A stretch of DNA of 64,000 nt from contig NC_134277.1 of NCBI RefSeq assembly GCF_949628215.1, positions 29,153,058 to 29,217,057 of the forward strand, in the 5' to 3' direction. Positions within the stretch are counted from its first letter, which is position 1. The number at the start of each line of letters is the position of its first letter. The notes beneath the pieces were generated by a model, which saw nothing but the letters and a program-made list of their open reading frames with translations, was not told where the DNA came from and ran no database searches. The position numbers and the translations under genes were made by a program. This document shows, piece by piece, positions 9,348 through 21,714 of the stretch. Origin of the DNA: Phalacrocorax aristotelis. Lineage: Eukaryota > Chordata > Aves > Suliformes > Phalacrocoracidae.

Positions 9348-12185
9348 CTGGGGGAGGGAACAAGGGAAAATAATATTCTTTAGATTCCCTCAGGAGATCA
9401 TTTCACATCCATGGATAAGAGATTTGATTAACAGAACAGTTTTAGCATGCCCAGAACAACAATACAGGGTGGTCTTCTTTCACCACCCTTTGAGTAAACA
9501 CCATGATCAATTCAGGCTGTATATTCTTGATAGAAGCATAGTCCACTCAGCTTTTATGTTACTGTTCTCAGATCCTGGCACTGCAGCCAACTGTTCCCAG
9601 AGCAGCGGTGATTGCTATGAAGCCACACACAAGATGGACCCAAGTACTGTTTCCGTGACTCAGAACAGACAGTTCCCAAAGTTGACGTAAGTGATTGCAT
9701 AACCGGTCAAAATGCCCCTCAGTTTGCCATGGCTAACAATAGCGACAGGAAAAACTACCATGAGACTATTATTACTTAGCAAAAGGTCATATGTTTCTAC
9801 TGTTCTTGATTGCTTGGTTCTTTGTTTAACCTTCTTCACTCTCCAGGCTTTTGTACTTTTAATGCTTCTACATCACGTGGCATAATTTTGACTTTAGAGT
9901 GATTTTATGGTTGAGAAGTAGCAAAACATCTTAAAGAATCAACTACTTCAGAGCAACGCTGTTGGAGGAGATTTTGAAAAAAAGTATTAAAAAGAGTCTT
10001 TGAGGATATTTCTTGACTTTTAGTTTAGCTGAGATATTAGCACATTTTTTTTTCTGCCAACTTGTACCAACAGCTTTCAACGCTAGTTTAAAAGTGAAAA
10101 GAGCTGTTATTATTCATTTCTTCCAGAAAAGGTTACTCGGGAAATCATCAGAACAATTTAGCAGCTTTGTAGAGTATGGATAACAGAGAAGAACAGGCAA
10201 GATGGGTAGGCTTGAAACTCTGCTAAGGGGAAAAATCCCAACCCTGCAGTAGAGCTCACCAGGAATTTTACTTTGCACTATGTGATTCCCTCCACACCCC
10301 AGTAATATAGTCTAGTGAAAGGAAACTGTTCAAGAAACCTTCCCCTTCCATTAAGTCATAACTGGTCTTCTTGAACCTGCAAGCCTTCAGTAACATGCAT
10401 ATGTGAATCTCAGCCACCACAAACACAATGGAAGAAATCATTATCTAAAAGCACTTCATTCTCTCTCAATTAAGAAGCAAGCAAATTCCAGTTACCAGCA
10501 TCTAACTCTTGAACATGCCTTGTATTAACCTTTCTAAAAATAACAATGTTCCACCCACAAAGCTTTGACAGTAAAGAACTTCAGAAACTCCTTTAGACCA
10601 AGGTTTGGCAGCATTTAACTGCCACATCATCTTCCAGTAGAGCTTGCCATGGGAAAAGCATGACTGGTTATACCAGTTATGGCAGTTTTCTACAGAAAAG
10701 ATCTCTGTAGCTTTAAAGATAGCTATGGCTTTACGCTAAATTCCTTCTTTAGTGCCATTAACACAAATCTTAAAGTTACTCAGTTTAAATCAATGGGCTA
10801 CCCTATTCAAAGGGCAGTATATAAAAATTTGCTTAGGTCTAAATGAGATGCTCCTGGACTTCATGCTAAGTACCACTGAGAACTAGAACTTCTAGATCAG
10901 TGCCAGGCAGATAGCACTGTCAAGTGGGTAATTCCACTCACTTCTCAGGAGCCCTGGACAGACAAAGTGGAAAAAGAGTAGATTACCGAAAAAAATCAGA
11001 TGAAAGACCACAGCCAAACACAGCCTGTACTACAGGCTCCAAAATCCAGCCCACCATTTTCTTTGCCCAACACTTTGGAAAAGTGATCAAACACAGTTTT
11101 TTCCTTACAAGAGCCTTGGTAGACTGAAACACAAAAAACAGTTTATTTCCAAGAAGTCTGCTCTGCAACAAGAGCCACAGCTGCTTTCTAAGATCCAAAT
11201 TAAATAAAATCCATCCAGAAACTGAAAGAGGATAACAGCATGAAACATTGAGGGAAGTAAACCCCAAAAAGTAAGTGCTTCCTGGAAATAAATAGTCACC
11301 TTGTTTTAAAGCAAGGCTTGCAGGCAGGAGCAAAATATTATGAACAACCAAACAGAAGAACAACTCCAATACCAAGCTTCCAAAATATCTACATAATGTA
11401 ACTTGGGGTAGGGGGTTATGTGATGTACCCCTGAAATTACACAATTCAGTTCACATTTATAAATTTGGACTGAGGCAAAACTGAATTACTGTTTTAAGAG
11501 GGCCCATGCAGGACCTTGAGGCTATCAGCGCTATGCAAAACAGTGTGGAAGGAGACTTATTTACATTTGTTGCTGAACATATACACAGTGATACCAATGA
11601 GTAAAAGAGCACAGTGCCCTTCACCCTTCCCTCTTACTAAAAACTAACCTGATGTTTCAAGCAATTTTTTTTTCTTTTCTCTTCTAAATCGCTAGAGCAG
11701 ATAAACAACATTCACGTGCCAGGTGGATGGATGCAGATCAGATCTCATTATCAAGATCAACCTTTCAGAAAATACAGGCATTAACTGGGACGTTTGGGGG
11801 TTTTTTAATTCCAATTTCACCAGCTGTTAACGCGTCGGTGCCTGGTTTGATAACTGGCATCATCTTAGCCACAGGAAGCCCTGCCACCCCTCATAACCCA
11901 GCCGGCCCGCAGCCCCCAGGTGAAAACAAGGGCGGCCGCCGCCGCCCGGGAGAGGGGCGCACAGGGCAGCCGGAGAACCTGCGCCTCAGCCCAGAGCCCG
12001 GCAGCCAAGCCGGAACCGCTGAGGAGAAGCGGCCGTTTCCCTCCCCACCCTCCCCGCTTCCAGCGGGCAGGCAGCCAGAGAGGATGTGCGGGAGGAAGGG
12101 AGGCAGAAACGGATAAATGCAGTGATCATGGCGAGATAAGAGCACGGCGGGAGGGGGAAACACAAGGCAAAAAGGTGGGGCAGAT

Positions 12186-12194
12186 GCCATCTTG
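12186..12194 (-). promoter_or_regulatory. YY1-like site in the CpG island
   Basis: The minus strand reads CAAGATGGC, matching the core AAGATGGC bound by YY1, which is common just downstream of start sites in CpG-island promoters. Its strand agrees with leftward transcription. The short motif alone is weak evidence. Confidence 0.3.
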
Positions 12195-12450
12195 TGCCTC
12201 GGAAATTTCACCCCTCGGACAGGTCCGGCCGCGGCTACACCCGCCGCCAAGCCCTGGCGGGCACCAGCGCCTCAGGCCCGACCGCCGCGCCGCCTTCTTC
12301 CCCGCAGCAGGCGGGCGGGCGGGCAGCCCGCGGGGGAGGTGGCGCCCACCCGGGGCCGCCGGGCACCAGCCGCGGCAGCTGCTGGCGGAACCCGCTGTCC
12401 CCAGCAGGCTCCGGCATGGAGCCCAGCGAGTCCCCCCTTCCCGCACTCAC

Positions 12451-12640
12451 CTTGCCCCCGGCGGAACGGAGCGGAGGGGAGGGCCGAGCCGGAGGCGCCA
12501 CCGCCGCGCCTCCAGGTGTTCCAGCGCCGCCGGCGTCACAGGGGCGAAGGGAGCCGCCTCTGCCGGCGCGGGCGGCCCCCGCAGCGGGGCGGAGCCGCCG
12601 CCGCCCGCCCAGCCCCTGAGGTGGGAGGACGGTGGTTACC
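12451..12640 (-). other. Candidate non-coding first exon, minus strand
   Basis: The minus strand reads GGGGGCAAG followed by GTGAGTGCGGG, a near-perfect splice donor with the exon ending at 12451 and the intron starting at 12450. Upstream sequence to about 12640 is GC-rich and has no ATG on this strand, so the exon would be 5' untranslated. The right (transcription start) edge is a guess from the position of the GC boxes. If used, it would feed the exon candidates at 3.9-9.3 kb. Confidence is higher for the donor than for the exon as drawn. Confidence 0.42.
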
Positions 12641-12800
12641 GGGTCCGCCGTGCCCGGAGCCGGCCGGCCGCTTCCTGGCGCTGCGCTCAGCCGGGTCGCC
12701 TTTCCTCCTCCTTCCCTGGCCGCTCTGCGAGGGAGGCCTGAGGGGAGAGTGGCGAAAAAGCCTCTCCGGGTTTGGCCCTGCCGGGGCTTTTCTCACCAAA

Positions 12801-15800
12801 CCCCAGAGCCTCCTCCTCGGCCCCAGCCTGCTTATTACTCCTCGTGGGACACCTGCTGTCCCAGGGAAATATTAAGATGTTTTGGCTGCTGTAAATAGGT
12901 AGTTGTGATCAAGGATGTGGAAACTGGTAGAAAAAGGCTCTTTGATGTAATGGGCAGGTGGCAATGTTGAAGGGGATCAGGAGAGCGTTGGTTTTGAGCT
13001 TGGGTCAGAAATGGGTCCTCTGGGATTTTGTGAGAGCTGTTTTGAGTAAAGTACTTGAGGTGGATTTTAGGCTGATTTCAGAGCTTCAAAATGAGGGGAA
13101 GAGTTCACAGGTGGCATTTGAAAACAATCTGTTGGGAGGTGGGAGGTAAAAGGACAAGTGGGGGAGCAGCAAGATGGGGCTAAAGAGAAAATTGAGAGGA
13201 AGAGGTGCATTTTAGGCTGTGGCTTTTCTGATTTATTTTATTTTCCAATGAGATAAAGCATTCCCTGGACATGCGTTCTCTTGACTATGAGGGAATAACA
13301 GGCTCAGGTATTATTACCCAATTAGTCAAATGAATTCCAAGTATTACTGGTTTTGAGAGGAAAAAATGTTCATGGAGTTACGCCTTGCCTTTTGAAAGGG
13401 AAGCAGTGCTAATAAGTGACAAAAGGCCTGTCTGCAGTGGATGAGGATCTGGGACCCCTTCAGCCAGGTCTGGCATTTGTTTTTGGTAGTTTTTCTTCAT
13501 AAGTGGACTTGAAAAACTCATTATGTCTTTCAATGGCATTGCATTTATGTGTGCAAATCTCCTGGAGGAGGGTGAAAAAAGAAAATCTCAGAGCATGTGG
13601 AAGTATTATTTAACCATTGCAGAAACAGAACCAAGACACAAAGGGAGATTTTATTTGGTAAATGTAAGAGAGTTATTTTTTCTTAGTTGCACCAGGATAA
13701 GGTAGGAGGGCAGAGAGTCCTGGATAAACCTTGATTCTGAAAAGCATTATAGTTTTATAATCATGGAACTATTTTTATGCCAACAGTTATGTATGTGTGT
13801 GAATGTACCTAGAATCAGGGACTTAGGCTAGCTTGTTTCTAGGTTGCATGAGGCCTGCAGCCTGCAAGTTACAGATGACTTCTAGCATTGTACAGCTTAA
13901 TGGCTTCAAGTGTTAGCTGATATTACTATATAACCTCAAAAATTAGGTTTAAACCTTTATTCCTCACTATAGTGCAGACATTTCTTAATCTTTTATCATG
14001 TTTCATATAGTTTATCACCAGATGTGAATGTTATAAATATAAGCAAGTGCCATCTGGTTGTTCTAGCACCTCTCTTATCTTCCATGGAGATATTTTTAGT
14101 GTAGCAGAAATACAGAAATGTAACAGTTATTGGAAGTGGTGCATGAAATAAGGTGTACTTACTACTTCTCACAAACTTGGCAAAACTGACTAGATGCATG
14201 AAACACCCTGAAGCATGGTGCTACAGTCATTCTGTTTCTAACACTTTTTTCCCCCATTTGAGCAAAGTACTCTAGTTGCTTAAATCAACTAACCAGTTGA
14301 TCTACTGACCTTAAAGTCCAGTTTTACTGTTTTGCAGAACTCCACATCCTCTTGCAAACTGAGATTCTTTGGATGACACAATAAAAATTGCTGCAAGAGT
14401 CAAGTAAAGATAAAGTACATCCTTCTGAGGTGTAACTATTAACCATGCCACAGTTAGAAATGTCACATTTTATGGGCAGAGAACTGACTTTCCCCTCTAT
14501 TGCACAAACCTAGAGCTTTTGAAAGAGTGAGCTAGCCATAAATATTAGCCCTTTTCTTGTAAGATCTTTCTGCATCTGAGCTTTGTGTTATGCTTTGTCC
14601 CACCTGCATTTAATTTGTGAAAGGACAAATAAAGATTGGAATCACATGTTGACTCAGTGAGACTCATCTTCCAGTCATGTTTACTGTATCACATTGCTAC
14701 TACAGCATAGTATGGGACATGCTATGGGATATGCTCCTGCATTCTGTGCTACCTATGTGATATGATCTTAATGGATATTTGGACATTTTGGGTTTTGGTT
14801 TTTTTTCCAAACCTATGTTATTATATTTCTTCAAGTAATAAGACAGAAATTTAAATAAGAAAATGGAAAAGCATCAGGAAGGGGAGAGATTAAAGTAGAA
14901 ATTCAAGTATTTTGGAAGCCCAGTGGTAGTGAGCTGTTTGTCAGTTGAAGGACTAGGAATGATAGTTTTCTCTTTGGTATATTACTTCCTTAAGATTTCT
15001 TAAGATTTGCATGTGCTGTAATTCTATCAGTCATTTAGGTGTATTTATGAATTAGTTACTTCAGAAATTTGCATAGAAGGTTTCTCATCTTCCCTGGACT
15101 GTAACATTCTTAACATTAATTGATGGTTGAACTTTTGCACATTAAGACATTTTTTAATCTTCCCATAACACTTCACTTGCCCTCTGTTTCTCATCCACAT
15201 AAGGAAGAACAAACATTTCATGTGTTTTATGGACACAGTTGCTGCTGTTTGAGGTTATGCTCAAAATTTGGAAATCAATGGAAAGGAAATTATGCTCCCC
15301 TTAAACTTCCTCCAGTCCCTTATATGAATATTTTCAGTCTTTTGTGTTGCTCGCTGATCCATCTGCTAGTCTTTTATTTTTCTTGCCACACTGCTCCCAC
15401 TGTCTGGAACACCACTGCAGTTTATAAATCGCTTTTCAATCTTTAATCTGTTCTCAAATTTCTTAGCAAAATTATCTATCTAGTTTAATGGTGTTTAATT
15501 CTTCAGTCTGTGTTCTGCTGTTTTGTATTTATTTCTATAGTTAGATATTTAGTAAGGTATTTCGTTTGTATTTTTTGTGTGACAGACCTGTAGATGAAAA
15601 GCCAGTGGAAAGTAGAGCATAGGTTTTTGTGCATTAACATTATGAAGTGAAGGAGCCAAATCATACAGAATAGGAGAGACTCTAGAGTGTGTTATATTCC
15701 TACAAGCAGAGAAGTGAGAGGCTAGTGTAGACCAATTCTAGTCATCAGCTGAGGAAACTATGTTAATGTAAGGACTGCTTGGCCACTTGTGTCTGTGATA

Positions 15801-18800
15801 AACATGATTCCAGCTTAGTGATCAGCTAAAAACCTTTAGCCTATTGGCCGCTTCAGAGATTTAATTAATTAATGATTTGTTTCTGCTTTCATAAGCTGGA
15901 AAATACATACTAGGAAAGTGAGCTGCTGAAATGACAGCCAGATTTAGGATTAGAGGGCTACAGGTTGGAGTGGTGCTAGCATCTCTGACCATCAAGGTAG
16001 GACCAAAACTTTGCCCATTAGGAGTCAGCCTGTAATAGTGGCTTTCATGATGTTTAGTCAGCATTACTTTCCTGTACTTCTGCAGACTTAAAATGAAACA
16101 GTTGTGAGCACAAGGGCTTACCTGGGTTTTTCTGCATGCAGGATTTTTTTTTCACTCTAGATATCGTCCAAAGTCCTAACATTTAATGTTGCTGTCCAAG
16201 CAGACGTTACGATACTCTTTGGCAATTCATGGTCAGTGAGCTGTGCAGAGCTGTGCTCTTTCCTCTTGTCTGGTTGACACTGAACATTGTTGTTATTGTA
16301 CTTCCTTCCACTATCCTACACTATTTCTCTCCCTTAGTGTCATCATAAAACTCCTTGGATAGTCTTGCAAACAGCTCACAAAGTACTCTTTCCTGTCAGA
16401 TGCTTTTCATTTGAATGGCAGGGATGGAGCATGTGGAGTGACCATCTATTTTTCATATGTGATATTTTCAATCGAAAGAGCTGTGTTAGTTAATCCATTG
16501 TTTAGATGGAGTTGGTGGAAATTCAACAGAGAATTAATGAGGCATTCAAGAACCGGGTTTATCCTTAATAAAGACAATTAGAACAAGTAGACAATAGGAA
16601 GATGAGAACTGGCATGGTGGCAATTTGCTCTAATTTCCATCCATAATACTAAAAAAAAATCCTTTTAAAGTATTTACTTGAAAATATTAATTTAAACACA
16701 CACAACCTGCAGTCATCAGTTGTATTCTGAAATGCAGATATACTTGTACTGATGTTATCTTCATCTACTGTGGACTTAGGTAAGCAATCCAGTACCTGCA
16801 GTATGCTATGAATTAATTTTATTGTAATCTGCAACAGTCTTATTGAATAATCCCAGGACAAACCCAAACCCTACTGTTTTGGCCACTGTACGCACATGTT
16901 GCAAATAGTAATTTCTTTCCCAAAGAAGGCTTACAGTCTGAAAGAAAATGCAAAATGGGAGAGAGACAACAAGGATCATTGTTTCTTCTTCGTAAATGAG
17001 AAATTGAGTTATAGATACAATGGTTTGTCAAAAAAAGCCTATGGCAGAGCTGGCCAAGGGTTCTTACCTTGATTAACCAACTGCCTTTAACCATCTGATC
17101 TTACTTCCAATGTTTTCAGAGGCTAGAAATTCGTAAGATGTGCTTGCCTTTCCCACAAGCTGGCAGATGAGAAGGGAGCAGGGTACTAACAGAAACTGTG
17201 TTTGATAAACAAAACTTCTTGGGAGGGGGTTGCATCAACAAAATAGTTCTTCACTGACTGGATTTGCATGGTGGTAATACGAACCAAACAGCACATTTTC
17301 TATTAAGTACAAGTCTTTAGAAGACAATAATATAGTTAATACCGGCTGAAGCTCCCGGATGTTACCATGTTCTCTTTGATGTGTTCATCAGAGTTGTTCC
17401 CTCTAAAAGAGAAGGTCTTGTAACAATGATATTATTAAAATATTATTCCCCATGAAGAATATGCGTCACCTCATTTCTAAAGCTCTCCTGGATAAGTTTC
17501 ATAAGTTAGGGGACGAAAGTCTATTAAAAAAAAACCAAACAACTAACAGCTGTTATTCTGTGGAGAGTAGAAACTGCTTATTCTCAGGAGCATGAGAATA
17601 CTTTTACATCAAAAAATAAATCTTGTAGCACTTTAACTATTGCAAGCAACTACAGAGACTGATTTACTTTCAGCCACTCACGTATTGTACAAACGCTTCT
17701 GTATTAAAATGTATACTTACTGAATTTTCTGAAGGTATGATCCTTAATAGATATGTTACCAAGTAATACTACGGCTTGGTATCTCAAGTTCCTGCTAAGC
17801 ACCCTCAACAATCCAAACTGCAGGTAATTTAAAATATTTGGGTTTTTTTCCAAAACATATTAATGTTCAATTTTGTAAAGTATTCTGATATTTGCTTGAA
17901 AAAACACTAAAATAAGGTCATTGAGCTCAATAAACCTTTGTCACATGTGCCAAAGAATTCTTAGTGATAAAATTGAAGCAAAACCAAGCATTGTGGTTTA
18001 AATAATCTCTGAGATTTTGACAGCTTGAATCAGATCCTCCAGTGCTGTACAATATCTTTGGCCTCCAAGGTAATCTGATCTGGCTGTCCCAAGATAACCA
18101 TGTTGAGATTGAAGATACTTTTCAGTTCCTTATGACATAAGGATTTCATGGGTTTTTCTACAGTCTAATAGAAAAAATGTGGCATTGCTTGAAATCGAGG
18201 AACAGAACACTGCTGAAGTTTCATCTTCTAATAAACTGAGATCTCCTATCTGAGGGAAATATCTTCAACAATTTTTTTTTGGTTGCCCCAACAGGAGTTG
18301 TGGAGGCTGCTATTCTGAAAATACTGCTTAGTCCAACTTCAGCATATCCTTGCATTTGAAAAACAAACCACTTAATTTTCTGAAGTGTAAGGCAGATTTT
18401 AAGTGATGGGAAATATCAATTATTATTGAAAATGCTTTTTGCCAACCCTTTGCATACTATGATCTTGAAAAGTACTTTACCTCACCATAGGAATATTATT
18501 GAGCTGAACTGAGAAAAAAAAGGTTGAAGTGTTCTTTTAAATAGAGAAAGCATTTGTTCTTCAAATACTGCTGCATTTCTCATTCAGAGGTGGTTTTTTC
18601 CCCCCTTCCTCTTTTGGGAACAGGATGGATCATTTGTCCTAGGAGACAAGCTGTACTCTCACAGAGATTCAATATTTTCTGTTTGTGCTGTTCCTTTTTT
18701 CTATCACCTATATGTATATTCCACATAACTGAAGATGAGTACGTTTCTTGCATGTTGCACATGAGATTATCTTCAGTCTGATTCTATGGGAAGTGTTTTG

Positions 18801-20559
18801 ATATACTCAGAACATTCAACAAAGGTGAAAATGTTATGGGCAATTAACCATTTCGCTCACTAGGTTGGTGTGCTGTAGCTCAGCTCATTCCTGCTGAGAA
18901 GAGATCAACATTTACTTGGAATATACATTTTAAAAATCTTGAGATTCAGCTTCTCTCCTAATGTGGGGCTTGAAAAAGGCTTTTAAACTCCACAGATACT
19001 GTTAGTAAGAAGACCTAAAATATCCATGAAATTTTTGAGAAATCATTATTTTGTTCATCATGAAAGCACGCTAGATTGATTATTTGTTACCAAAAATGTG
19101 GATCTTCTTAATGCTTTTAGCGATAAAGCCTGCTAAAATTTGCTGTTTTCTCATGATCAGCTCAGTCATTTGTACCACCATGGTTTACTGTGGTGGTCTG
19201 CTGCAGTGAAAGATCTGAAAGAGCTTTTCCATTATCACATCCTTTTTGGAGAGGATCCTAATTCATTCATTTCAATTCCCATCAGGATAAAACTTGGCTT
19301 ATAATATGTATTATTGGTAGTTTTAAATTAGTTTGCATTTGGAAATGCAAAATATTTCACATTCTCACAGCTCTATTTCTAATCTGTTGCTTCTACAGCA
19401 AAAGAATTCATTATTCTGAATTCTGGAAAATAAAATATTCAGGGCCAGACCGTTCCTTTCAGCAGGCCTTGATCCATGAATGGTGTGCAATCTGTGCAGC
19501 TCGATGACGTTGTGCCTCTGAGACACTCTCCTCTGGTATGTTACGGTCTTGCTTCCCTCTGATCTACACCAACAGTTCATTTTAACTTCCCCTATAAGAG
19601 GTGGTTCCTGTGCAACGTAAAGAAGAGACAACTTTATCTATTCTCCTTCCCAGTGAATCTGAGCCGTGAAAAATGTATTTACTATTTCTGCACACTAGAA
19701 TACAAGTAGCCTGCTCATTGGTACAAAAGCAAACCTTTTACACACGTGGCTGCTCTGATAGAGGAACACAACCACGACCCCAATGTTATCTTTCTTTCCT
19801 TTTTGAAAATGCAGTTAACAACTTTCCAGCTATCTATATATTTTTTGTAGTTGACGGTACGTGTTACAGGAATGAGGAAGTAATAACACAGTGCAAAATT
19901 TCACTGAGTGGACTCATTGTGGCTAAGTAAAAATTTAGAGTTTGAGACCCTTAAACATTGTTTTCAAGAACTACAGGTCCAGTTCAAAGTCTCGATGACT
20001 TCAGTGGCTGCTGATTCAAGCTCCTGTAGTCCTCTGTTTATGTAATTTAGACTCTCAGGCCCAGAGAGTTCAATTCAGTCCCTTAGCAATGTTTTTTATG
20101 TTCCCTTTTAATATTCCTTAAAACTGAATCAATGCAATCTAAAAGATTTAAACCAAACATTACTACTGTAACTCAGACTAAACCAAGATACATTTATGAT
20201 GCCTATAACCTCATCTCTCAGGTTAACGTTTCTTTTTTGAACCAGGAAGAATAAGGCAGAACCAAATATTTAAGTTGAGTAATGTTGAAAACATTGAGCT
20301 ATTTAGCCATAACAAATGTGCGTTACAAAATACAGCCAATTAAAAAAACCAAGCCAATTAAAAATCTCCTCCCTTCCTATTGGTTTTATACCTACCTTTA
20401 TAAAGCTTTTTCGAGGGCTACAGAAGAACGTCTACAATCATAATAACCTTTATTAGTATTTGTTGGCAAGACCTGCTTGCAGGCCTCCCAAGTACCTGTT
20501 CTTTGTGGCAGAATCATGGGGAGGGGAGTAATACCCACAGTAGAGAAATGCTGAATTAA
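12801..20559. other. No gene recognised; AT-rich unique sequence
   Basis: Both strands were read. Open frames are short (up to about 108 codons), have no recognisable domains, and do not join through good splice sites. No CR1 or LTR piece was recognised. The interval could be intergenic, or an intron of a transcript leaving the CpG island to the right. Confidence 0.5.
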
Positions 20560-20742
20560 CAAATGCTTAGGAACACTAAACATGTGTGAGTTCATTGGAC
20601 AGGATCGGATGCTGGCTAATGTCATGAAAAGGGTATTATCTATCATCCTGGAGAGCCTGTGATGACTGGGGGAGATTTCAGGTGGCTGGAAGAAGGGAAA
20701 CATCACACCTGTGTTTAAGAAGGATCATAAAGGTGATCAGAG

Positions 20743-21015
20743 ATGTGCGGCCTGCTCAGCCTGGCCTCAGTCTCTAGAAAGATTGTGGAGCAAATCCTTC
20801 TGGAGGCCATTTCCAGGCACTTGAAGGAAAAGAATGTAATAAGGAACAACCAGTGTGGATTTGTCAGGGATAAATCATTCGTGAGCAATTTGTTAGCTTT
20901 TTGTGATGAAATAACTGTCCCTGTTAGTACCTGGGAGAGAACAATGGATATTGTATGCCTATCCTTTAATAAACTTATGTCAAAGTCTGCTGTAGCATCC
21001 TTACAGCCAAATTAG
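20743..21015 (+). pseudogene. CR1 ORF2 reverse transcriptase fragment
   Basis: The 90-codon open stretch reads as the start of a CR1 RT domain: KIVEQILLEAISRHL, then a QCGF box (QHGF in intact copies) and a segment LLAFCDEIT. The first catalytic region near its end is degraded to LSFNKLMSKS, where intact copies have a [13 protein letters not shown] sequence, so the catalytic aspartate is lost. In an active LINE this enzyme primes reverse transcription at the integration target. The frame upstream and downstream is broken by stops. Confidence 0.75.
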
Positions 21016-21152
21016 AGAGATGAATGGATTACAAGGTGGCTGGAAGATTGGCTTAATCACTAAGCCCAAAGAATCAGTGGTTTAAAGTGGCTTAAAGTTC
21101 ATGAAGCCACAAGTGTAGCTCTTCTGAGGTAGATCCTGGGCTAAGAGTGTTT

Positions 21153-21157
21153 AATGT
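21153..21157. repeat. Target-site duplication, left copy (AATGT)
   Basis: AATGT lies directly before the LTR and is repeated directly after it. Five bases is the usual duplication length for ERV-L-type integration. Both copies lie inside CR1 ORF2. Confidence 0.8.
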
Positions 21158-21709
21158 TGTCCTGGTTTTGGCTGGGATAGAGTTAATTTCCCCCCTGGTA
21201 GCTGGTAGAGTGCTCTGGTTTGGATTTAGGATGAAAATAATGTTGATGACACACTGGTGTTTTGGTTGTGCTGAGCAGTGCTTACACTAAGTCAAGGACT
21301 TTTCAGCTTCTCATACTGCCCTGCCAGCAAGGAGGCTGGGGGGCACAAGAAGTTTGGAGGGGACACAGCCAGGACAGCTGACCCCAACTGGCCAAGGGAT
21401 GTCCCACACCATATGGCGTCATGCTGAACAAAATAAAACTGGGGGAAGTTGGCTGAGGGAGCACAGCCACTGCTTGGGAACTGGCTGGGCATCAGTCAGC
21501 AGGTGGTGAGCAATTGCATTGTGCATCACTTGTTTTGTATATTCTTTTATCATTATTATTATTTTCCCTTCCATTTCTGCCCTATTAAATTGTCTTTATC
21601 TCAGCCGATGAGTTTTACTTTTTTTCCGATTCTCTCCCGCATCCCACTGGCAGGGAGTGAGCAAACGGCTGTGTGGTGTTTAGCTGCCAGCTGGGGTTAA
21701 ACCAAAAGA
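21158..21709 (+). mobile_element. Solo LTR, avian ERV-L type
   Basis: A 552-bp element opens with TGTCCTGGTTTTGGCTGGG, has a degraded TATA-like AAATAAAACTGGGGG at 21431-21445 and an ATTAAA polyadenylation signal at 21584-21589, and ends near GGGGTTAAACC plus a few bases. This is the layout of a common LTR family in bird genomes. No internal retroviral sequence is attached on either side, so it is a solo LTR left by recombination between two LTRs. The expected terminal CA is degraded (the element ends in GA). It may belong with the gag-pol remnant at 258-3045, but that link is inferred from general knowledge of the family. Confidence 0.87.
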
Positions 21710-21714
21710 AATGT
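21710..21714. repeat. Target-site duplication, right copy (AATGT)
   Basis: This is the right-hand AATGT, directly after the LTR end at 21709. Removing the LTR and one copy rejoins the CR1 reading. Confidence 0.8.

Larger units (their letters stand above)
11830..12800. promoter_or_regulatory. CpG island, probable promoter
   Basis: This is the only strongly GC- and CpG-rich stretch in the window, with sharp edges against AT-rich DNA on both sides. It contains GC boxes (GGGGCGG at 12586-12592 and a GGCGGGCGGGCGGG run near 12310), a CGTCA half site near 12534 and a YY1-like CAAGATGGC on the minus strand at 12186-12194. In vertebrates such islands mark the start of broadly expressed genes, often firing in both directions. 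A strong minus-strand splice donor inside it (12450) suggests leftward transcription. The long open frames across the island reflect its GC content and are not taken as genes. Confidence 0.85.

Noticed and set aside
9563..9614. Minus-strand exon candidate just upstream of the chain
   Set aside because: Good acceptor, but it ends in a phase that does not meet the next candidate at 9347 unless a frameshift is assumed.
9247..9690. Plus-strand open frame of 147 codons
   Set aside because: No start context, no domain, and it overlaps the minus-strand exon candidate at 9268-9347. Probably chance.
10983..11444. Minus-strand open frame of 153 codons
   Set aside because: Hydrophobic, low-information composition without a recognisable family. 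No chain of exons runs through it.
11920..12875. Long open frames (up to 273 codons) in the CpG island
   Set aside because: Frames are open on both strands because stops are rare in GC-rich DNA. The residues are arginine-, proline- and alanine-rich, with no domain.
20398..20706. Minus-strand open frame of 102 codons
   Set aside because: Its right part is the antisense of the CR1 fragment at 20560-21866, and the rest shows no domain.
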